Notes: generated by a model not told the origin, from the sequence alone. Counted from the stretch's first letter, positions 1-9,083 are shown. The stretch: DNA of 64,000 nt from an uncultured Bacteroidales bacterium (GCA_946614295.1 CAMOGT010000003.1:1-64000); one strand, 5' to 3'. Translations and numbers: made by a program.

Positions 1-48
1 TTTAGCGCATCGTACAGTGCCCGCGAACTTCCATAGCTCCAAACTCAT
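1..48 (-). CDS. Possible 5' end of a divergent gene, cut by the window edge
   Basis: A minus-strand ATG at 46-48 opens a frame without stops to position 1 (reads MSLELWKFAGTVRCAK). Only 16 codons are present, so neither family nor reality can be judged. It would be divergent from the defence island. No clear minus-strand TAnnTTTG box is visible upstream of it. It may simply be spacer. Confidence 0.2.
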   Translation of the reverse strand, partial: MSLELWKFAGTVRCAK

Positions 49-80
49 TACTAACGAAAAATAAAAAATCGCCCTCCCTC

Positions 81-111
81 TTGTGTATGTCAGAAAAAAG
101 TAGTATCTTTG
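81..111 (+). promoter_or_regulatory. Bacteroidota-type promoter of the defence island
   Basis: The -33 region TTGTGTATGT lies at 81-90 and the -7 box TATCTTTG at 104-111. The first T of each box is 23 bp apart, the same spacing as in nine other promoters in this window. It would drive the nuclease gene starting at 148 and probably the genes behind it. Confidence 0.75.
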
Positions 112-128
112 CACGCAGTTTGCGTGCA
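110..128. promoter_or_regulatory. Perfect inverted repeat at the transcription start of the defence operon
   Basis: TGCACGCA (110-117), a 3-base loop and TGCGTGCA (121-128) form a perfect 8+8 dyad that begins at the end of the -7 box. It therefore covers the expected transcription start. This is a natural place for a repressor operator, or for a short 5' hairpin in the mRNA. No candidate regulator is identified, though the S24 domain encoded downstream is of the LexA/repressor type. Confidence 0.5.
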
Positions 129-147
129 GAAAGAAAGACAAAGATAT

Positions 148-1200
148 ATGGCAGATATAGAGAAAATCAATCCGACCGAAATAGTTTCTGCGGAACTTCT
201 CGGTGACTTGCGGAAGATAATCGATTCCGCGCGTTCACACGTAGCAGCTACAGCCAATTATGAGTTGACGGCGATGTATTGGCATATCGGTGACCGCATC
301 AATCGCGATGTGCTGAATAACGAGCGTGCTGAATATGGCAAGCAAATTGTCGCAACAGTGGCGCGACAATTGCAAGAGGAGTATGGAACGAAGGGATTTG
401 ATGAAAAAAGTATCCGTCGAATGATGCAATTTGCCCAGACATTTCCCGATTTTCAAATTGTCGCACCACTGGCGCGAAAATTGTCATGGTCTCATTTTCT
501 GATAGTTATGCCGATCAAAGATGCACTCCAACGAGAGTTTTATCTGACTATGGCAGCAACCGAAAGATGGAGCAGAAGGACGCTCCAAGCCAAGATAGAC
601 GGCATGTTGTATGAACGCACAGCGATTGCTACAAAACCGGAGGAACTGATCAAGCAGGAACTGGCAGATTTGCGTGATAACGAGACTCTGTCTCCGGATT
701 TGGTGTTCAAGAGCCCTTATTTCTTGGAGTTTACAGGTCTCAAAGGCATGTATTCAGAGAAATCGCTGGAAGATAGTCTGGTTGCACATTTAGAGCAGTT
801 TATCATGGAATTGGGCAACGGCTTTACGTTTGTGGAGCGCCAGAAACGAATGATCATTGACGGCGAGGACTTTTATTTGGATCTGCTATTCTATCACCGC
901 AAGTTGCATCGTTTGATAGCTATAGACCTCAAACTCGGTCGTTTCAAAGCGCAGTACAAGGGTCAAATGGAGTTGTATCTGCGTTGGTTGGAGCAGAATG
1001 AGATGCAACCGGGTGAAGAGTCACCGCTTGGATTACTATTGTGTACGGAAGGAAGCGAGGAACAGATAAACTTGCTTCAATTGGATAAGTCGGGCATCCG
1101 GGTAGCGCAATATCTGACCGAACTACCATCCAAAGAGGTTCTTCTGCGCCAATTACAAAAATCCTTAGCCGCCGCAAAAGAATTATCCACCGACCGATGA
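148..1200 (+). CDS. DUF1016 (YhcG-type) PD-(D/E)XK nuclease-family protein
   Basis: 350 residues. The N-terminal half has the DUF1016 signature: an ANYELTAMYWHIGDRI helix, then EYGKQIV, FDEKSIRRMMQFAQTFPDF and LSWSHF. The C-terminal half carries the PD-(D/E)XK-like core with DFYLDLLFYH and the IDLKLGRF (DxK) strand at about residues 235-265. The ATG at 148 is chosen over an upstream TTG at 109, which lies inside the -7 promoter box. Relatives are common in restriction-modification and defence islands; some are proposed nucleases, but the biochemistry is poorly known. It is first in a same-strand row of defence-type genes and is followed 71 bp later by a GIY-YIG gene. Confidence 0.85.
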   Translation: MADIEKINPTEIVSAELLGDLRKIIDSARSHVAATANYELTAMYWHIGDRINRDVLNNERAEYGKQIVATVARQLQEEYGTKGFDEKSIRRMMQFAQTFPDFQIVAPLARKLSWSHFLIVMPIKDALQREFYLTMAATERWSRRTLQAKIDGMLYERTAIATKPEELIKQELADLRDNETLSPDLVFKSPYFLEFTGLKGMYSEKSLEDSLVAHLEQFIMELGNGFTFVERQKRMIIDGEDFYLDLLFYHRKLHRLIAIDLKLGRFKAQYKGQMELYLRWLEQNEMQPGEESPLGLLLCTEGSEEQINLLQLDKSGIRVAQYLTELPSKEVLLRQLQKSLAAAKELSTDR

Positions 1201-1271
1201 GCGGGACAAGACCGAGAGATGAGCGGGAAAGAAAATTGAAAGAAAATCGCAAAAAAAGAAAAAAAAGATAT

Positions 1272-2123
1272 ATGACAAAAGTATTTCAAATTTTGGTTCC
1301 GGACAATACTTTGGTATCGCGAGTTATCAGTTGCGAGAATCAAGTGACAGAGTTGTTCGTAATAGATAGAGCCGATAAAAAATTTGTAGCAGAGCACTCT
1401 GCCGAATTGAATAAGCCGGCATTATATATTTTAGTGAATCGTGACAAACGGCAACTGTATGTTGGAGAGACGGATGATTCTATAAAGCGTTTGAAGAACC
1501 ATGAGGCGAAAGACTTTTGGACGGAGGCTATTGTGTTTCACTCAACGGGTGATACGCTATCCACTACCGAAGTAAGATGGCTGGAAGCAAAAACATACGA
1601 AGCATTAAAAGAGTTGGGCTATTATGATCTTTCTGAAAATAAAGTAGCTCCCCAGCAACCACCGTTGAAGAGGAATCAAATTTACACGTTGGAGCCAATC
1701 TTTGAAGAAGCAAAGAACTATATTTGTGCAGCGGGTTTTGACATCTTCCTAAAAAGCAAAAATGAACAGAAAGAAGAACTCACCCAAACCGCTACAGCCG
1801 AGCATATCTTTTATTGTAAGCACAAGGAAAGTAAAGCAATGGGATATTTGATTGAAGAATCCAAAGAGTTTGTCATTCTTGCCGGTAGTGAACTGCGTAG
1901 TGGCATTCGTCCATCGCTGCAACCCTCTCTTGTGGGCAAGCGTGCACAATTTATCGCAGAGCAATGTGATACTATTGGTGGACGTTCTATATTGAGAGCC
2001 AATTATGCAGCGTCCTCTCCTTCCATTGCGGGTGCATTGATTCTTGGTCGTAATACCAACGGTTGGACTAAGTGGAAAGATGCTGAAGGAAAGACCTTGG
2101 ATCAAGTATATAGAAAGAAATAA
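1272..2123 (+). CDS. GIY-YIG nuclease-fold protein with C-terminal DUF4357
   Basis: 283 residues. The GIY-YIG core is at residues 51-66 (LYILV ... LYVGE), followed by the expected Arg (IKRLKNH) and a Glu-bearing helix (TTEVRWLEA, about 99-107). The C-terminal third (KEFVILAGSELR ... NGWTKWKDAEGK) matches DUF4357, which often accompanies GIY-YIG in restriction-modification loci. An ATG at 1272 is preferred to a start at 1197, which would overlap the upstream gene and add a Lys/Arg/Glu-rich tail of low quality. It sits 16 bp before the type IIG-like enzyme, so the two are probably co-transcribed. A role as nuclease or RM accessory factor is inferred. Confidence 0.8.
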   Translation: MTKVFQILVPDNTLVSRVISCENQVTELFVIDRADKKFVAEHSAELNKPALYILVNRDKRQLYVGETDDSIKRLKNHEAKDFWTEAIVFHSTGDTLSTTEVRWLEAKTYEALKELGYYDLSENKVAPQQPPLKRNQIYTLEPIFEEAKNYICAAGFDIFLKSKNEQKEELTQTATAEHIFYCKHKESKAMGYLIEESKEFVILAGSELRSGIRPSLQPSLVGKRAQFIAEQCDTIGGRSILRANYAASSPSIAGALILGRNTNGWTKWKDAEGKTLDQVYRKK

Positions 2124-2139
2124 GCAAAAATATACCATT

Positions 2140-5100
2140 ATGGCACATAGCATAGAAGAGCACGTTGAATTAACCGCCAAGCAACAATTACAGCAGGCAG
2201 GTGTTGATTTCAAATTCAAGACAGATAATGTCAATGATGAGGTTGAGGCCGCGCTTTCTAAAGCGGAGTCTAAATCAGGAGGGAAAGGAAAAAACATTCC
2301 GGATATTAAGATCCTGCTTCAAATGCCAGACCATACCTTTATTCCGGTAATGATAGAGGTGAAAGGCACAAAGGGCAAACTGGAGAAACGGACAGATTCC
2401 GGTACATTGTCTTTGTATACGGATAAAGGTGTAAAAGATTACTCTTCTATCAAGAATTATGCAGTTAACGGAGCACTACACTATGCCGAGAGTATAATCA
2501 AATATACCAAATCATATAAAGAGGTTATAGCTATTGGCTTTAATGGCTACTCCTCTGTTGACGGGAAACTGCATACAGAATTAGGCGTGTACTTTGTCTC
2601 GCAAGAGAACATGCTTATTCCTAAAAAGATTGGTGAGTATTCTGACCTTTCATTTTTAGCAAAAGAACATTTACCGCAACTTGCAACTGCAATCCATAAC
2701 TTACAGTTATCAGAAGAGGAACAAGAACTGCAAACGGTTGATTTTGAAAATCAGATTGTCAAAGTTCTCAAAGATCTGAACCAACAAATGCACGACAACC
2801 TTAACATCAAAGCAGAAAACCGTGTGCAGTTGGTATGTGGTATGATTATGGCAGGGTTGGGGGCAGAAAATGTTGCTCCTCTCCGCGTAGAAGAATTGAA
2901 CGGTGATAGTGGAACATACTCAAATGACGGAGTAAAAATGCTCAATAAGATAAAAGAATTTCTTGAGCACAAACAACTTCCGCAAGAGAAGAAACACACC
3001 ATCAATCAACTCTTTGAGCAGATTATCCGTGACAAGAACATGTACACTCCCATCAAAGGAGCAAGCCCCATCAAATCGGTTTACATGTGCGTTGTAGATG
3101 ATATTATGCCCATCTTCCAATCGGCAAAACACCTTGATTTCACCGGCGCCATGTTCAATGAGTTTTATTCATGGTTACCATTCCGACCTGGAGATGACAA
3201 GAATGATGTCGTTTTAACACCCCGGTATGTCACAGAGTTTATGGCTCGTCTTTGCCGTGTCAATATGGACTCTTATGTTTGGGACTATACCGCAGGTTCA
3301 GGAGGTTTCCTTGTTGCGGCTATGAAATTAATGATTCAAGACGCAAGAGAACAAATCAAGAGTCCAAAAGAATTAAGACTGAAAGAGGATCATATCAAAC
3401 TCTTCCAGTTATTGGGAATAGAATTGCGCCCTGATATCTACATGCTGGCTGTGCTGAATATGATTCTTATGGGTGATGGTTCTTCGCACATTCTTAATGA
3501 AGATTCACTCCAATACAACGGCAAATATAACCAAGCGATTGCGGACGAAAAAGACAAAGACTTTCCGGCTAATGTATTCCTTCTCAATCCGCCATATTCT
3601 GCTGCCGGAAGCGGGCTTGTCTTTGTAGAAAAGGCACTAAGTAGGATGAGTTCTGGCTACGCAGCTGTATTAATAAAAGAAACGGCTGGCGCGGGACAAG
3701 CAAAAGATTATGCCCTAAGTATTCTGAAACACAGCACACTACTCGCGTCTATTCGTATGACAGATAAATTATTCATCGGTAAAGCATTCGTACAGACAGC
3801 CATATACCTCTTTGAGGTAGGACACCCACACAATATCCAGCAAAAAGTGAAGTTTATCAATTTTGCGGAAGACGGATACAAAAGAGCTAATCGCAAAAAA
3901 GCAAGCAAGAGTGTCAATCTATACGACGATGATCACGCAAAAGAAAGATATGATGAAATAGTCAACCTCATTCTAAATCGGACGGTAACACAATCATATC
4001 TTAACCCTGAAGATTATATTGAGGATACCATAACGTTAAATGGAGATGATTGGAATATTGATCAACATCGCAATATAGAAACAATTCCTGTTGCTGATGA
4101 TTTCAGCAAGGTAATAAAAAATTATCTTGAGTGGCGTGTTTCTTCTATGCCTAAAAAGGAAAATATTGAGTCAGCTTCGCTTTCTCTTGAAAATCGAAGA
4201 AAAAGATTCATCATGGATGGTGGAGAATTTAGGATGAAAAAGGCGAAAGAACTATTCTTGCTTAAAGGGAATCCACAATTAAATAAAGAAAGTTTTACTT
4301 TTACACCAGATTCTAAATATCCATATTTCACACGCACAGTTAACAATAATGGTATTTTAGGATACGTTAATTATTTAGATGATGAACACTTGATAAAAGG
4401 AAATTCTTTAGCTGTTGGCATGATGGGAATGCAGTTCTTTTATATGGAGCATGACTTTTATGCCGGACAATTCACTAAGACTGCATTCCCTTTGTTTGAG
4501 GGATTTAATGAAAGAATCGCACTGTGGTTTATCTCATGGTTTAATAAATCAAGTAAAAAGTACCTTCGACTATTAGTACGTGATTTTGAAAAGGCTTTTT
4601 ATGAGACAGAATTAGAAGTGCCTTATCGTGGTGATACAATTGCAATAGATTACATAGAAAAATGCGTTGTTGATTTAGAAGATGATCAAATTCGAAAATT
4701 AGAATATGAACACCAGAATAAACTTGAGGCATATCAACAGGTAATTCAATCTATTTCTAAAAATCATGATGAAGATACTCACACTATCATTCCTCATGTT
4801 CACCCCGAATACCAACCCGGATTTATACCTCTTTATACGCTCCGCGCTGCTTGTGGATATTTCGAAGATGGTCAACTGCCGGAAGAGGAAGGATGGATAG
4901 ATGCTTCCGGTCTTGGTTTCACACCTGACCCAAAACGTCACTTTGCTGTTCACGCTAAAGGCGATTCTATGCTGCCTAAAATCAAAGATGGCGATATTTG
5001 TATCTTTGAGTGGTACAATGCCGGCTCACGAAACGGCGAGATTGTTCTCTCGCAAATCAGCGAGTACGATGATGCTTACGATGGCCGTTATACCATCAAA

Positions 5101-5247
5101 CGCTACTGCAGCGAGAAAACAGTTACAGACGAAGGCTGGCAACATTCCAAAGTCGAACTCCAACCGCTCAACCCGGACTTTGACCCAATCGAACTAAGCG
5201 AAGATGACGATGTCCGCACTATCGGAATCTTTAAATGTGTGTTATAG
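2140..5247 (+). CDS. Type IIG-like restriction-modification enzyme fused to a LexA/UmuD-type S24 domain
   Basis: 1035 residues in one chain. A PD-(D/E)XK-like nuclease core lies near the N-terminus (Asp55 in IPD; Glu73-x-Lys75 in EVKG). An N6-adenine methyltransferase domain follows, with motif I DYTAGSGGF at 382-390 and NPPY at 483-486. A type I S-like target-recognition region comes next (about 700-880; FYAGQFTKTAFP). The last 140 residues form a complete S24/LexA-like domain: possible Cys905-Gly906 cleavage site (AACGYF), Ser943 in GDSMLP, Lys987 in YTIKRY, and the closing strand TIGIFKCVL. The Cys-Gly-to-Ser distance of 38 is close to UmuD and LexA. The start is the ATG at 2140, after the upstream stop. 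It is followed after 3 bp by the DUF4062 gene. The cleavage function is inferred and no activity is shown. Confidence 0.85.
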   Translation: MAHSIEEHVELTAKQQLQQAGVDFKFKTDNVNDEVEAALSKAESKSGGKGKNIPDIKILLQMPDHTFIPVMIEVKGTKGKLEKRTDSGTLSLYTDKGVKDYSSIKNYAVNGALHYAESIIKYTKSYKEVIAIGFNGYSSVDGKLHTELGVYFVSQENMLIPKKIGEYSDLSFLAKEHLPQLATAIHNLQLSEEEQELQTVDFENQIVKVLKDLNQQMHDNLNIKAENRVQLVCGMIMAGLGAENVAPLRVEELNGDSGTYSNDGVKMLNKIKEFLEHKQLPQEKKHTINQLFEQIIRDKNMYTPIKGASPIKSVYMCVVDDIMPIFQSAKHLDFTGAMFNEFYSWLPFRPGDDKNDVVLTPRYVTEFMARLCRVNMDSYVWDYTAGSGGFLVAAMKLMIQDAREQIKSPKELRLKEDHIKLFQLLGIELRPDIYMLAVLNMILMGDGSSHILNEDSLQYNGKYNQAIADEKDKDFPANVFLLNPPYSAAGSGLVFVEKALSRMSSGYAAVLIKETAGAGQAKDYALSILKHSTLLASIRMTDKLFIGKAFVQTAIYLFEVGHPHNIQQKVKFINFAEDGYKRANRKKASKSVNLYDDDHAKERYDEIVNLILNRTVTQSYLNPEDYIEDTITLNGDDWNIDQHRNIETIPVADDFSKVIKNYLEWRVSSMPKKENIESASLSLENRRKRFIMDGGEFRMKKAKELFLLKGNPQLNKESFTFTPDSKYPYFTRTVNNNGILGYVNYLDDEHLIKGNSLAVGMMGMQFFYMEHDFYAGQFTKTAFPLFEGFNERIALWFISWFNKSSKKYLRLLVRDFEKAFYETELEVPYRGDTIAIDYIEKCVVDLEDDQIRKLEYEHQNKLEAYQQVIQSISKNHDEDTHTIIPHVHPEYQPGFIPLYTLRAACGYFEDGQLPEEEGWIDASGLGFTPDPKRHFAVHAKGDSMLPKIKDGDICIFEWYNAGSRNGEIVLSQISEYDDAYDGRYTIKRYCSEKTVTDEGWQHSKVELQPLNPDFDPIELSEDDDVRTIGIFKCVL

Positions 5248-5250
5248 GAA

Positions 5251-6267
5251 ATGGATAAAAAATATCAAATATTTGTCAGTTCAACATTTGTTGATTTAAA
5301 AGAAGAAAGACAAGCTGTCTTAACAGCGGTTCAAGAAGCAGACGATATCCCATCTGGAATGGAAATGTTTCCTGCAACAGATGAAGAACAATTTAATTTT
5401 ATTAAAAAAGTTATTAATAATTGCGATTATTATGTAGTTATCATAGCTGGCAAGTATGGTTCTTTGGCAGAGGATGGAGTAAGTTATACAGAAAAAGAAT
5501 ATGATTATGCTGTAAGCCAAAAGATTCCCGTACTGGCTTTTGTGCGAAAAGAAGATGCAATAGCCGAGAGAGAAACTGATGCAACGAAAATACAAAAATT
5601 AGCACACTTCAAAGAGAAAGTACAAACTGGAAGAATCGTTCGTCAATGGAACAACAAACAAGATTTGGTTTATTCGGTAATTATAAGTTTAAATAAAGAG
5701 AAGAGTGAGCATCCAGCAATTGGATGGGTACGTGCAAATCAAGTAATGTCTAATGAAAATCTCGTTGAACTAAGCCAATTACGCAAAGAAGTATCCGAGT
5801 TACGGGAATACAAAAGAAAACATGAGGAATACAAGCCATATAATGACATAGCCGGTGTTGATGAGAAGATACGTATTCGAGGGACAAAAACTCATATTTG
5901 GAGACAAGAAGTGACATCGCAAAATTGGGAATGCGAGGTCACATGGAAACAGTTGTTTATGAGCATTGCACCTTATTTGTTAGAATGCCCGAACGATCAA
6001 AGGGTTGAATCCTTATTAAAAAGTATAGCATATAGTTATGTGGGAAAGCCTACGAGCGATACATTATATATGAATAGCCAAGATTTTCAAACTATAAAAA
6101 TACAATTTATGGCTCTTGGCTTGGTAAATGTTTCCTATTCGCCAACCACCAAAGGAGATATGGCTTTATTTTGGAATTTGACAGAAGGAGGAAAACAACT
6201 AATGATGCAGTGGCGCACTATTAAGACAACCAAGACGAATAATAATAACCCCTTCAAGAAAAGTTAA
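5251..6267 (+). CDS. DUF4062 domain protein, defence-associated
   Basis: 338 residues. The N-terminal 110 residues match DUF4062 (YQIFVSSTFVDLKEERQA ... SGMEMFPATDE ... YYVVIIAGKYGS ... YTEKEYDYA), a Rossmann-like domain related to TIR/SIR2-type signalling modules and common in STAND-type defence proteins. A short Glu/Lys-rich coiled segment at about 170-195 leads to a C-terminal region (200-330) that looks like a winged-helix or effector domain; I do not recognise its family. It starts 3 bp after the RM gene and ends about 30 bp before the KAP NTPase, so the three are likely one transcription unit. Base composition is clearly more AT-rich than in the core genes downstream. Confidence 0.8.
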   Translation: MDKKYQIFVSSTFVDLKEERQAVLTAVQEADDIPSGMEMFPATDEEQFNFIKKVINNCDYYVVIIAGKYGSLAEDGVSYTEKEYDYAVSQKIPVLAFVRKEDAIAERETDATKIQKLAHFKEKVQTGRIVRQWNNKQDLVYSVIISLNKEKSEHPAIGWVRANQVMSNENLVELSQLRKEVSELREYKRKHEEYKPYNDIAGVDEKIRIRGTKTHIWRQEVTSQNWECEVTWKQLFMSIAPYLLECPNDQRVESLLKSIAYSYVGKPTSDTLYMNSQDFQTIKIQFMALGLVNVSYSPTTKGDMALFWNLTEGGKQLMMQWRTIKTTKTNNNNPFKKS

Positions 6268-6297
6268 TCACACAATATATAAATACGCCATTAGTTG

Positions 6298-7677
6298 ATG
6301 AAATTAAAACCTAAAAATATAGTGCCAAAACCAGAAAATCCATTTAAGGATGATTTGCTCAACCGCAAACAATATGCGGATGTTTTGACGCAGATTGTCA
6401 AGAATACTGAAGATGGGTCTACTCTTTCTATAAATGCCGATTGGGGATATGGGAAAACTACATTTGTTAAAATGTGGGATGCTATGTTACAATCGGAAGG
6501 GTACAAAACAATATATTTCAATGCGTGGGAAAGTGATTTTGTGAGTGAGCCGATGTTGGCTTTAATAGATGGCCTGCGGAATACTACATTTGACCAAGAT
6601 TTTGCTTTTGAGCAACGCCAGCAACTTTCTGCAACCGTTGATACAATAATCGGGATAACGCGGGCTATTCCTGTTATAAAGATTATTGGAGATGTAGGAA
6701 AGGCTGTAAAAGATGGCGTAGATCAATGTATAGAAGATACAAATGATTTTCAAAGGACACAAAGTTTACAATCATTGGTTGCAGAATTCAAAGAAAGGCT
6801 TTCAAATTATGCTAAAACAATAAGTAAAGATAAACATCTGATTATATTTGTGGACGAACTTGATCGTTGCAGGCCAGATTATGCTGTGCAGATGCTGGAG
6901 CGGATCAAGCATTTCTTTGCGATTGATAATATTATTTTCGTTTTGTCTATTGACAAAAAGGTGCTTTGCAAATCTATAGAAGCAGTCTATGGTGGTCTTA
7001 AAATAGATACAGAGGCATATTTGCGTCGTTTTGTGGATATTGAGTTTGACTTACCGGAACCGGATATTGACTCGTTTGCAAAAGCTTTATTTGGGCAAAA
7101 AGTAATTGGAAAATATTTTACAACTTATTCTGATGCAGTTAGTGGAGAAAATCGCGACGAAAGATTAAAAGAAAGTCTAATTGATTGCTTCCTGTCACAA
7201 AGTACAAGTTTAAGAGATGTAGAGAAATATTTTAACCGACTGGAGATTATTCTGAATTCGAAAACCATACCTCATTCATCTGTGGACTTAATCGCTTATT
7301 TGTTACATCTTAACATGTTCCATAGGGATGTTTATCAAGAACTACGTCAAATGGATTCAGATGTGCCTAATATGTGGGGAAGCCTTGTGCTACTTATTAA
7401 TACTCCACATATTGATAAAACATCTGATTTGTATAGACGGCTTATGTGGATAAGTTTAGAATGTATAGCATCTTATATCAACGATAAGGATGCCAAAGAA
7501 GGATATAATAATAAAGAATATGCTTCTATGCGGGAAGGAAAGGGACTTGAGTGGTTCCCCGAAGAATATAGGAAATGGCTTGTACAAGAACTCACTAGCC
7601 ATAGAAGAACACGTTTGAATAATTTATATTCGCACATAGAACTGATTAACGCGAGATTTGATATAAAAATGGCATAA
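6298..7677 (+). CDS. KAP-family P-loop NTPase
   Basis: 459 residues. Walker A is WGYGKTT (Lys53-Thr54) and Walker B is IIFVDELDRC (Asp186-Glu187), followed by VQMLERIKHFF and VLSIDKKVL, typical of KAP NTPases (STAND branch). A weakly hydrophobic stretch between the Walker motifs (about 115-140, IIGITRAIPVIKIIGDVG) may be the remnant of the transmembrane insertion often seen in KAP proteins. The ATG at 6298 is used; a TTG directly before it is possible. It follows the DUF4062 gene by 30 bp. KAP NTPases occur in several phage-defence contexts, where the NTPase acts as sensor or switch; that role is inferred here. Confidence 0.82.
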   Translation: MKLKPKNIVPKPENPFKDDLLNRKQYADVLTQIVKNTEDGSTLSINADWGYGKTTFVKMWDAMLQSEGYKTIYFNAWESDFVSEPMLALIDGLRNTTFDQDFAFEQRQQLSATVDTIIGITRAIPVIKIIGDVGKAVKDGVDQCIEDTNDFQRTQSLQSLVAEFKERLSNYAKTISKDKHLIIFVDELDRCRPDYAVQMLERIKHFFAIDNIIFVLSIDKKVLCKSIEAVYGGLKIDTEAYLRRFVDIEFDLPEPDIDSFAKALFGQKVIGKYFTTYSDAVSGENRDERLKESLIDCFLSQSTSLRDVEKYFNRLEIILNSKTIPHSSVDLIAYLLHLNMFHRDVYQELRQMDSDVPNMWGSLVLLINTPHIDKTSDLYRRLMWISLECIASYINDKDAKEGYNNKEYASMREGKGLEWFPEEYRKWLVQELTSHRRTRLNNLYSHIELINARFDIKMA

Positions 7678-7716
7678 TAACAAACTCATATAATCTCTCC
7701 CAACCCCTATACACCT

Positions 7717-8691
7717 ATGTACACACCGCCGTTTACAGTAACAGACGAAGTTCTGCATCTGGTCTCTGAGATCTCAGAGCAGATAGGCACATTGAATGCA
7801 CTCCTTGGAGAGCGTATGCCATCGCCTATGCTCCGAAAAGAGAACCAAATAAAAACCATCCATTCCTCTTTGGCAATTGAGCACAATAGTCTGTCGCTGC
7901 AACAGGTGACGGACGTAATTGACGGCAAGCATATATTAGGTGCTCCCGATGAGATACAAGAGGTTAAGAATGCGCTGCAAGCATACCAATTGATGCTGCA
8001 ACTTGATGCTTTTTCGGAAGCTGATTTGCTCCGAGCGCATAGTCTGATGATGGCTGATCTGGTAGATAATGCCGGGCATTACCGTAAAGGCAGTGTCGGC
8101 GTTTTTGATGGCGACAAGTGTATTCATGTTGCACCATCTGCAGACCGCGTGCCTACATTGATGGCAGATCTCTTTGCTTGGATCAAACAGACAAAAACTC
8201 ACCCGCTTGTAAGCAGTTGTGTGTTTCATTATGAGTTTGAGTTTATCCATCCGTTCATGGACGGTAATGGCCGCATGGGACGCTACTGGCAGACACTGTT
8301 GCTCAGCCGATGGAAAGGTATCTTTGCTTGGCTTCCGGTGGAAACAATCGTCAAAAAATATCAGCAGGAATATTACCAAGCTATCGCACAATCGGACGCA
8401 AAGGGAGACAGCACAGACTTTATCGTCTTTATGCTCAAGTGCATTCTCCAAACAATCCAAGAGCAACAAAAAGTAACGGATAAAGTAACGGATAAAGTGA
8501 CGGATAAATCGGGTGCAAAAGTGCTTGATTTGATACGGAATAATCCGTCTGTTACCATTCCGGAAATGATGCAAGCATTAGGTATGTCCGATAGCGGAGT
8601 TCGTAAGATCTTACGTCGATTGCAGCAGCAGGGTGCACTCCGCCGTATAGGAGCAAACAAAAACGGTCATTGGGAGATAATTGAGGAATAG
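7717..8691 (+). CDS. Fic-family protein with C-terminal winged helix
   Basis: 324 residues. The Fic active-site motif HPFMDGNGRMGR starts at His178. An N-terminal inhibitory-helix-like motif (SSLAIEHN, about 50-57) suggests a self-inhibited enzyme. Fic proteins usually AMPylate a hydroxyl side chain of a target protein. Residues 252-263 are three VTDK repeats, followed by a winged-helix domain (VTIPEMMQALGMSDSGVRKILRRLQQQG) that could bind DNA or autoregulate. It starts 39 bp after the KAP gene. It may be a late operon member or an independent module. It overlaps the convergent NUDIX gene by 25 bp. Confidence 0.9.
   Translation: MYTPPFTVTDEVLHLVSEISEQIGTLNALLGERMPSPMLRKENQIKTIHSSLAIEHNSLSLQQVTDVIDGKHILGAPDEIQEVKNALQAYQLMLQLDAFSEADLLRAHSLMMADLVDNAGHYRKGSVGVFDGDKCIHVAPSADRVPTLMADLFAWIKQTKTHPLVSSCVFHYEFEFIHPFMDGNGRMGRYWQTLLLSRWKGIFAWLPVETIVKKYQQEYYQAIAQSDAKGDSTDFIVFMLKCILQTIQEQQKVTDKVTDKVTDKSGAKVLDLIRNNPSVTIPEMMQALGMSDSGVRKILRRLQQQGALRRIGANKNGHWEIIEE
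8470..8505 (+). repeat. Three 12-bp tandem repeats encoding VTDK linker
   Basis: Three adjacent copies of AAAGTAACGGAT (the third has one change) encode (VTDK)x3 between the Fic core and the winged helix. A change of copy number keeps the reading frame, so the linker length can vary. Confidence 0.9.
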
Positions 8692-9083
8692 ATGCATTCC
8701 TTCATTAAGTCCTGAATAATCCCGGTGTCAGCGGGAAGCCAGCGGACGGAGTCCAGATCTTCCGGGGCGAGCCATTTGGCAGCTTCGTGCTCAAGAAGTG
8801 TGAGATGGGCTGTAGCGAGAGTGCAGCGGAAACAATGCATGGTGAGATGAAAATCAGGGTAGTCGTAATCAATAGTTCGGAGTAGTTTACCCACTTCGAT
8901 TTCAGCATCCAGCTCTTCGCGTATTTCGCGTCTGAGTGCCGCTTGTGGTGTTTCTCCGATCTCAATCTTTCCGCCGGGGAACTCCCACCAATCTTTCCAT
9001 TCGCCGTATCCTCTTTGGGTGGCAAAGATGCGTCCTTTTTCGTTAAAGATGACGGCGGCAACAACTTCAATTGTTTTTCTCAT
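8667..9083 (-). CDS. NUDIX hydrolase, MutT-like
   Basis: 138 residues. The NUDIX box is complete (GGKIEIGETPQAALRREI then REEL). The N-terminus VVAAVIFNEKGRIFATQR and WWEFPGG are like 8-oxo-dGTP diphosphatases of the MutT group, which clean the nucleotide pool of oxidised dGTP. The ATG at 9081-9083 fits the family start, and an upstream extension would run through the promoter. Its 3' end overlaps the Fic gene by 25 bp. It has its own promoter at 9099-9129, divergent from the sensor-phosphatase gene. Exact substrate is not determined. Confidence 0.88.
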   Translation of the reverse strand: MRKTIEVVAAVIFNEKGRIFATQRGYGEWKDWWEFPGGKIEIGETPQAALRREIREELDAEIEVGKLLRTIDYDYPDFHLTMHCFRCTLATAHLTLLEHEAAKWLAPEDLDSVRWLPADTGIIQDLMKECIYSSIISQ

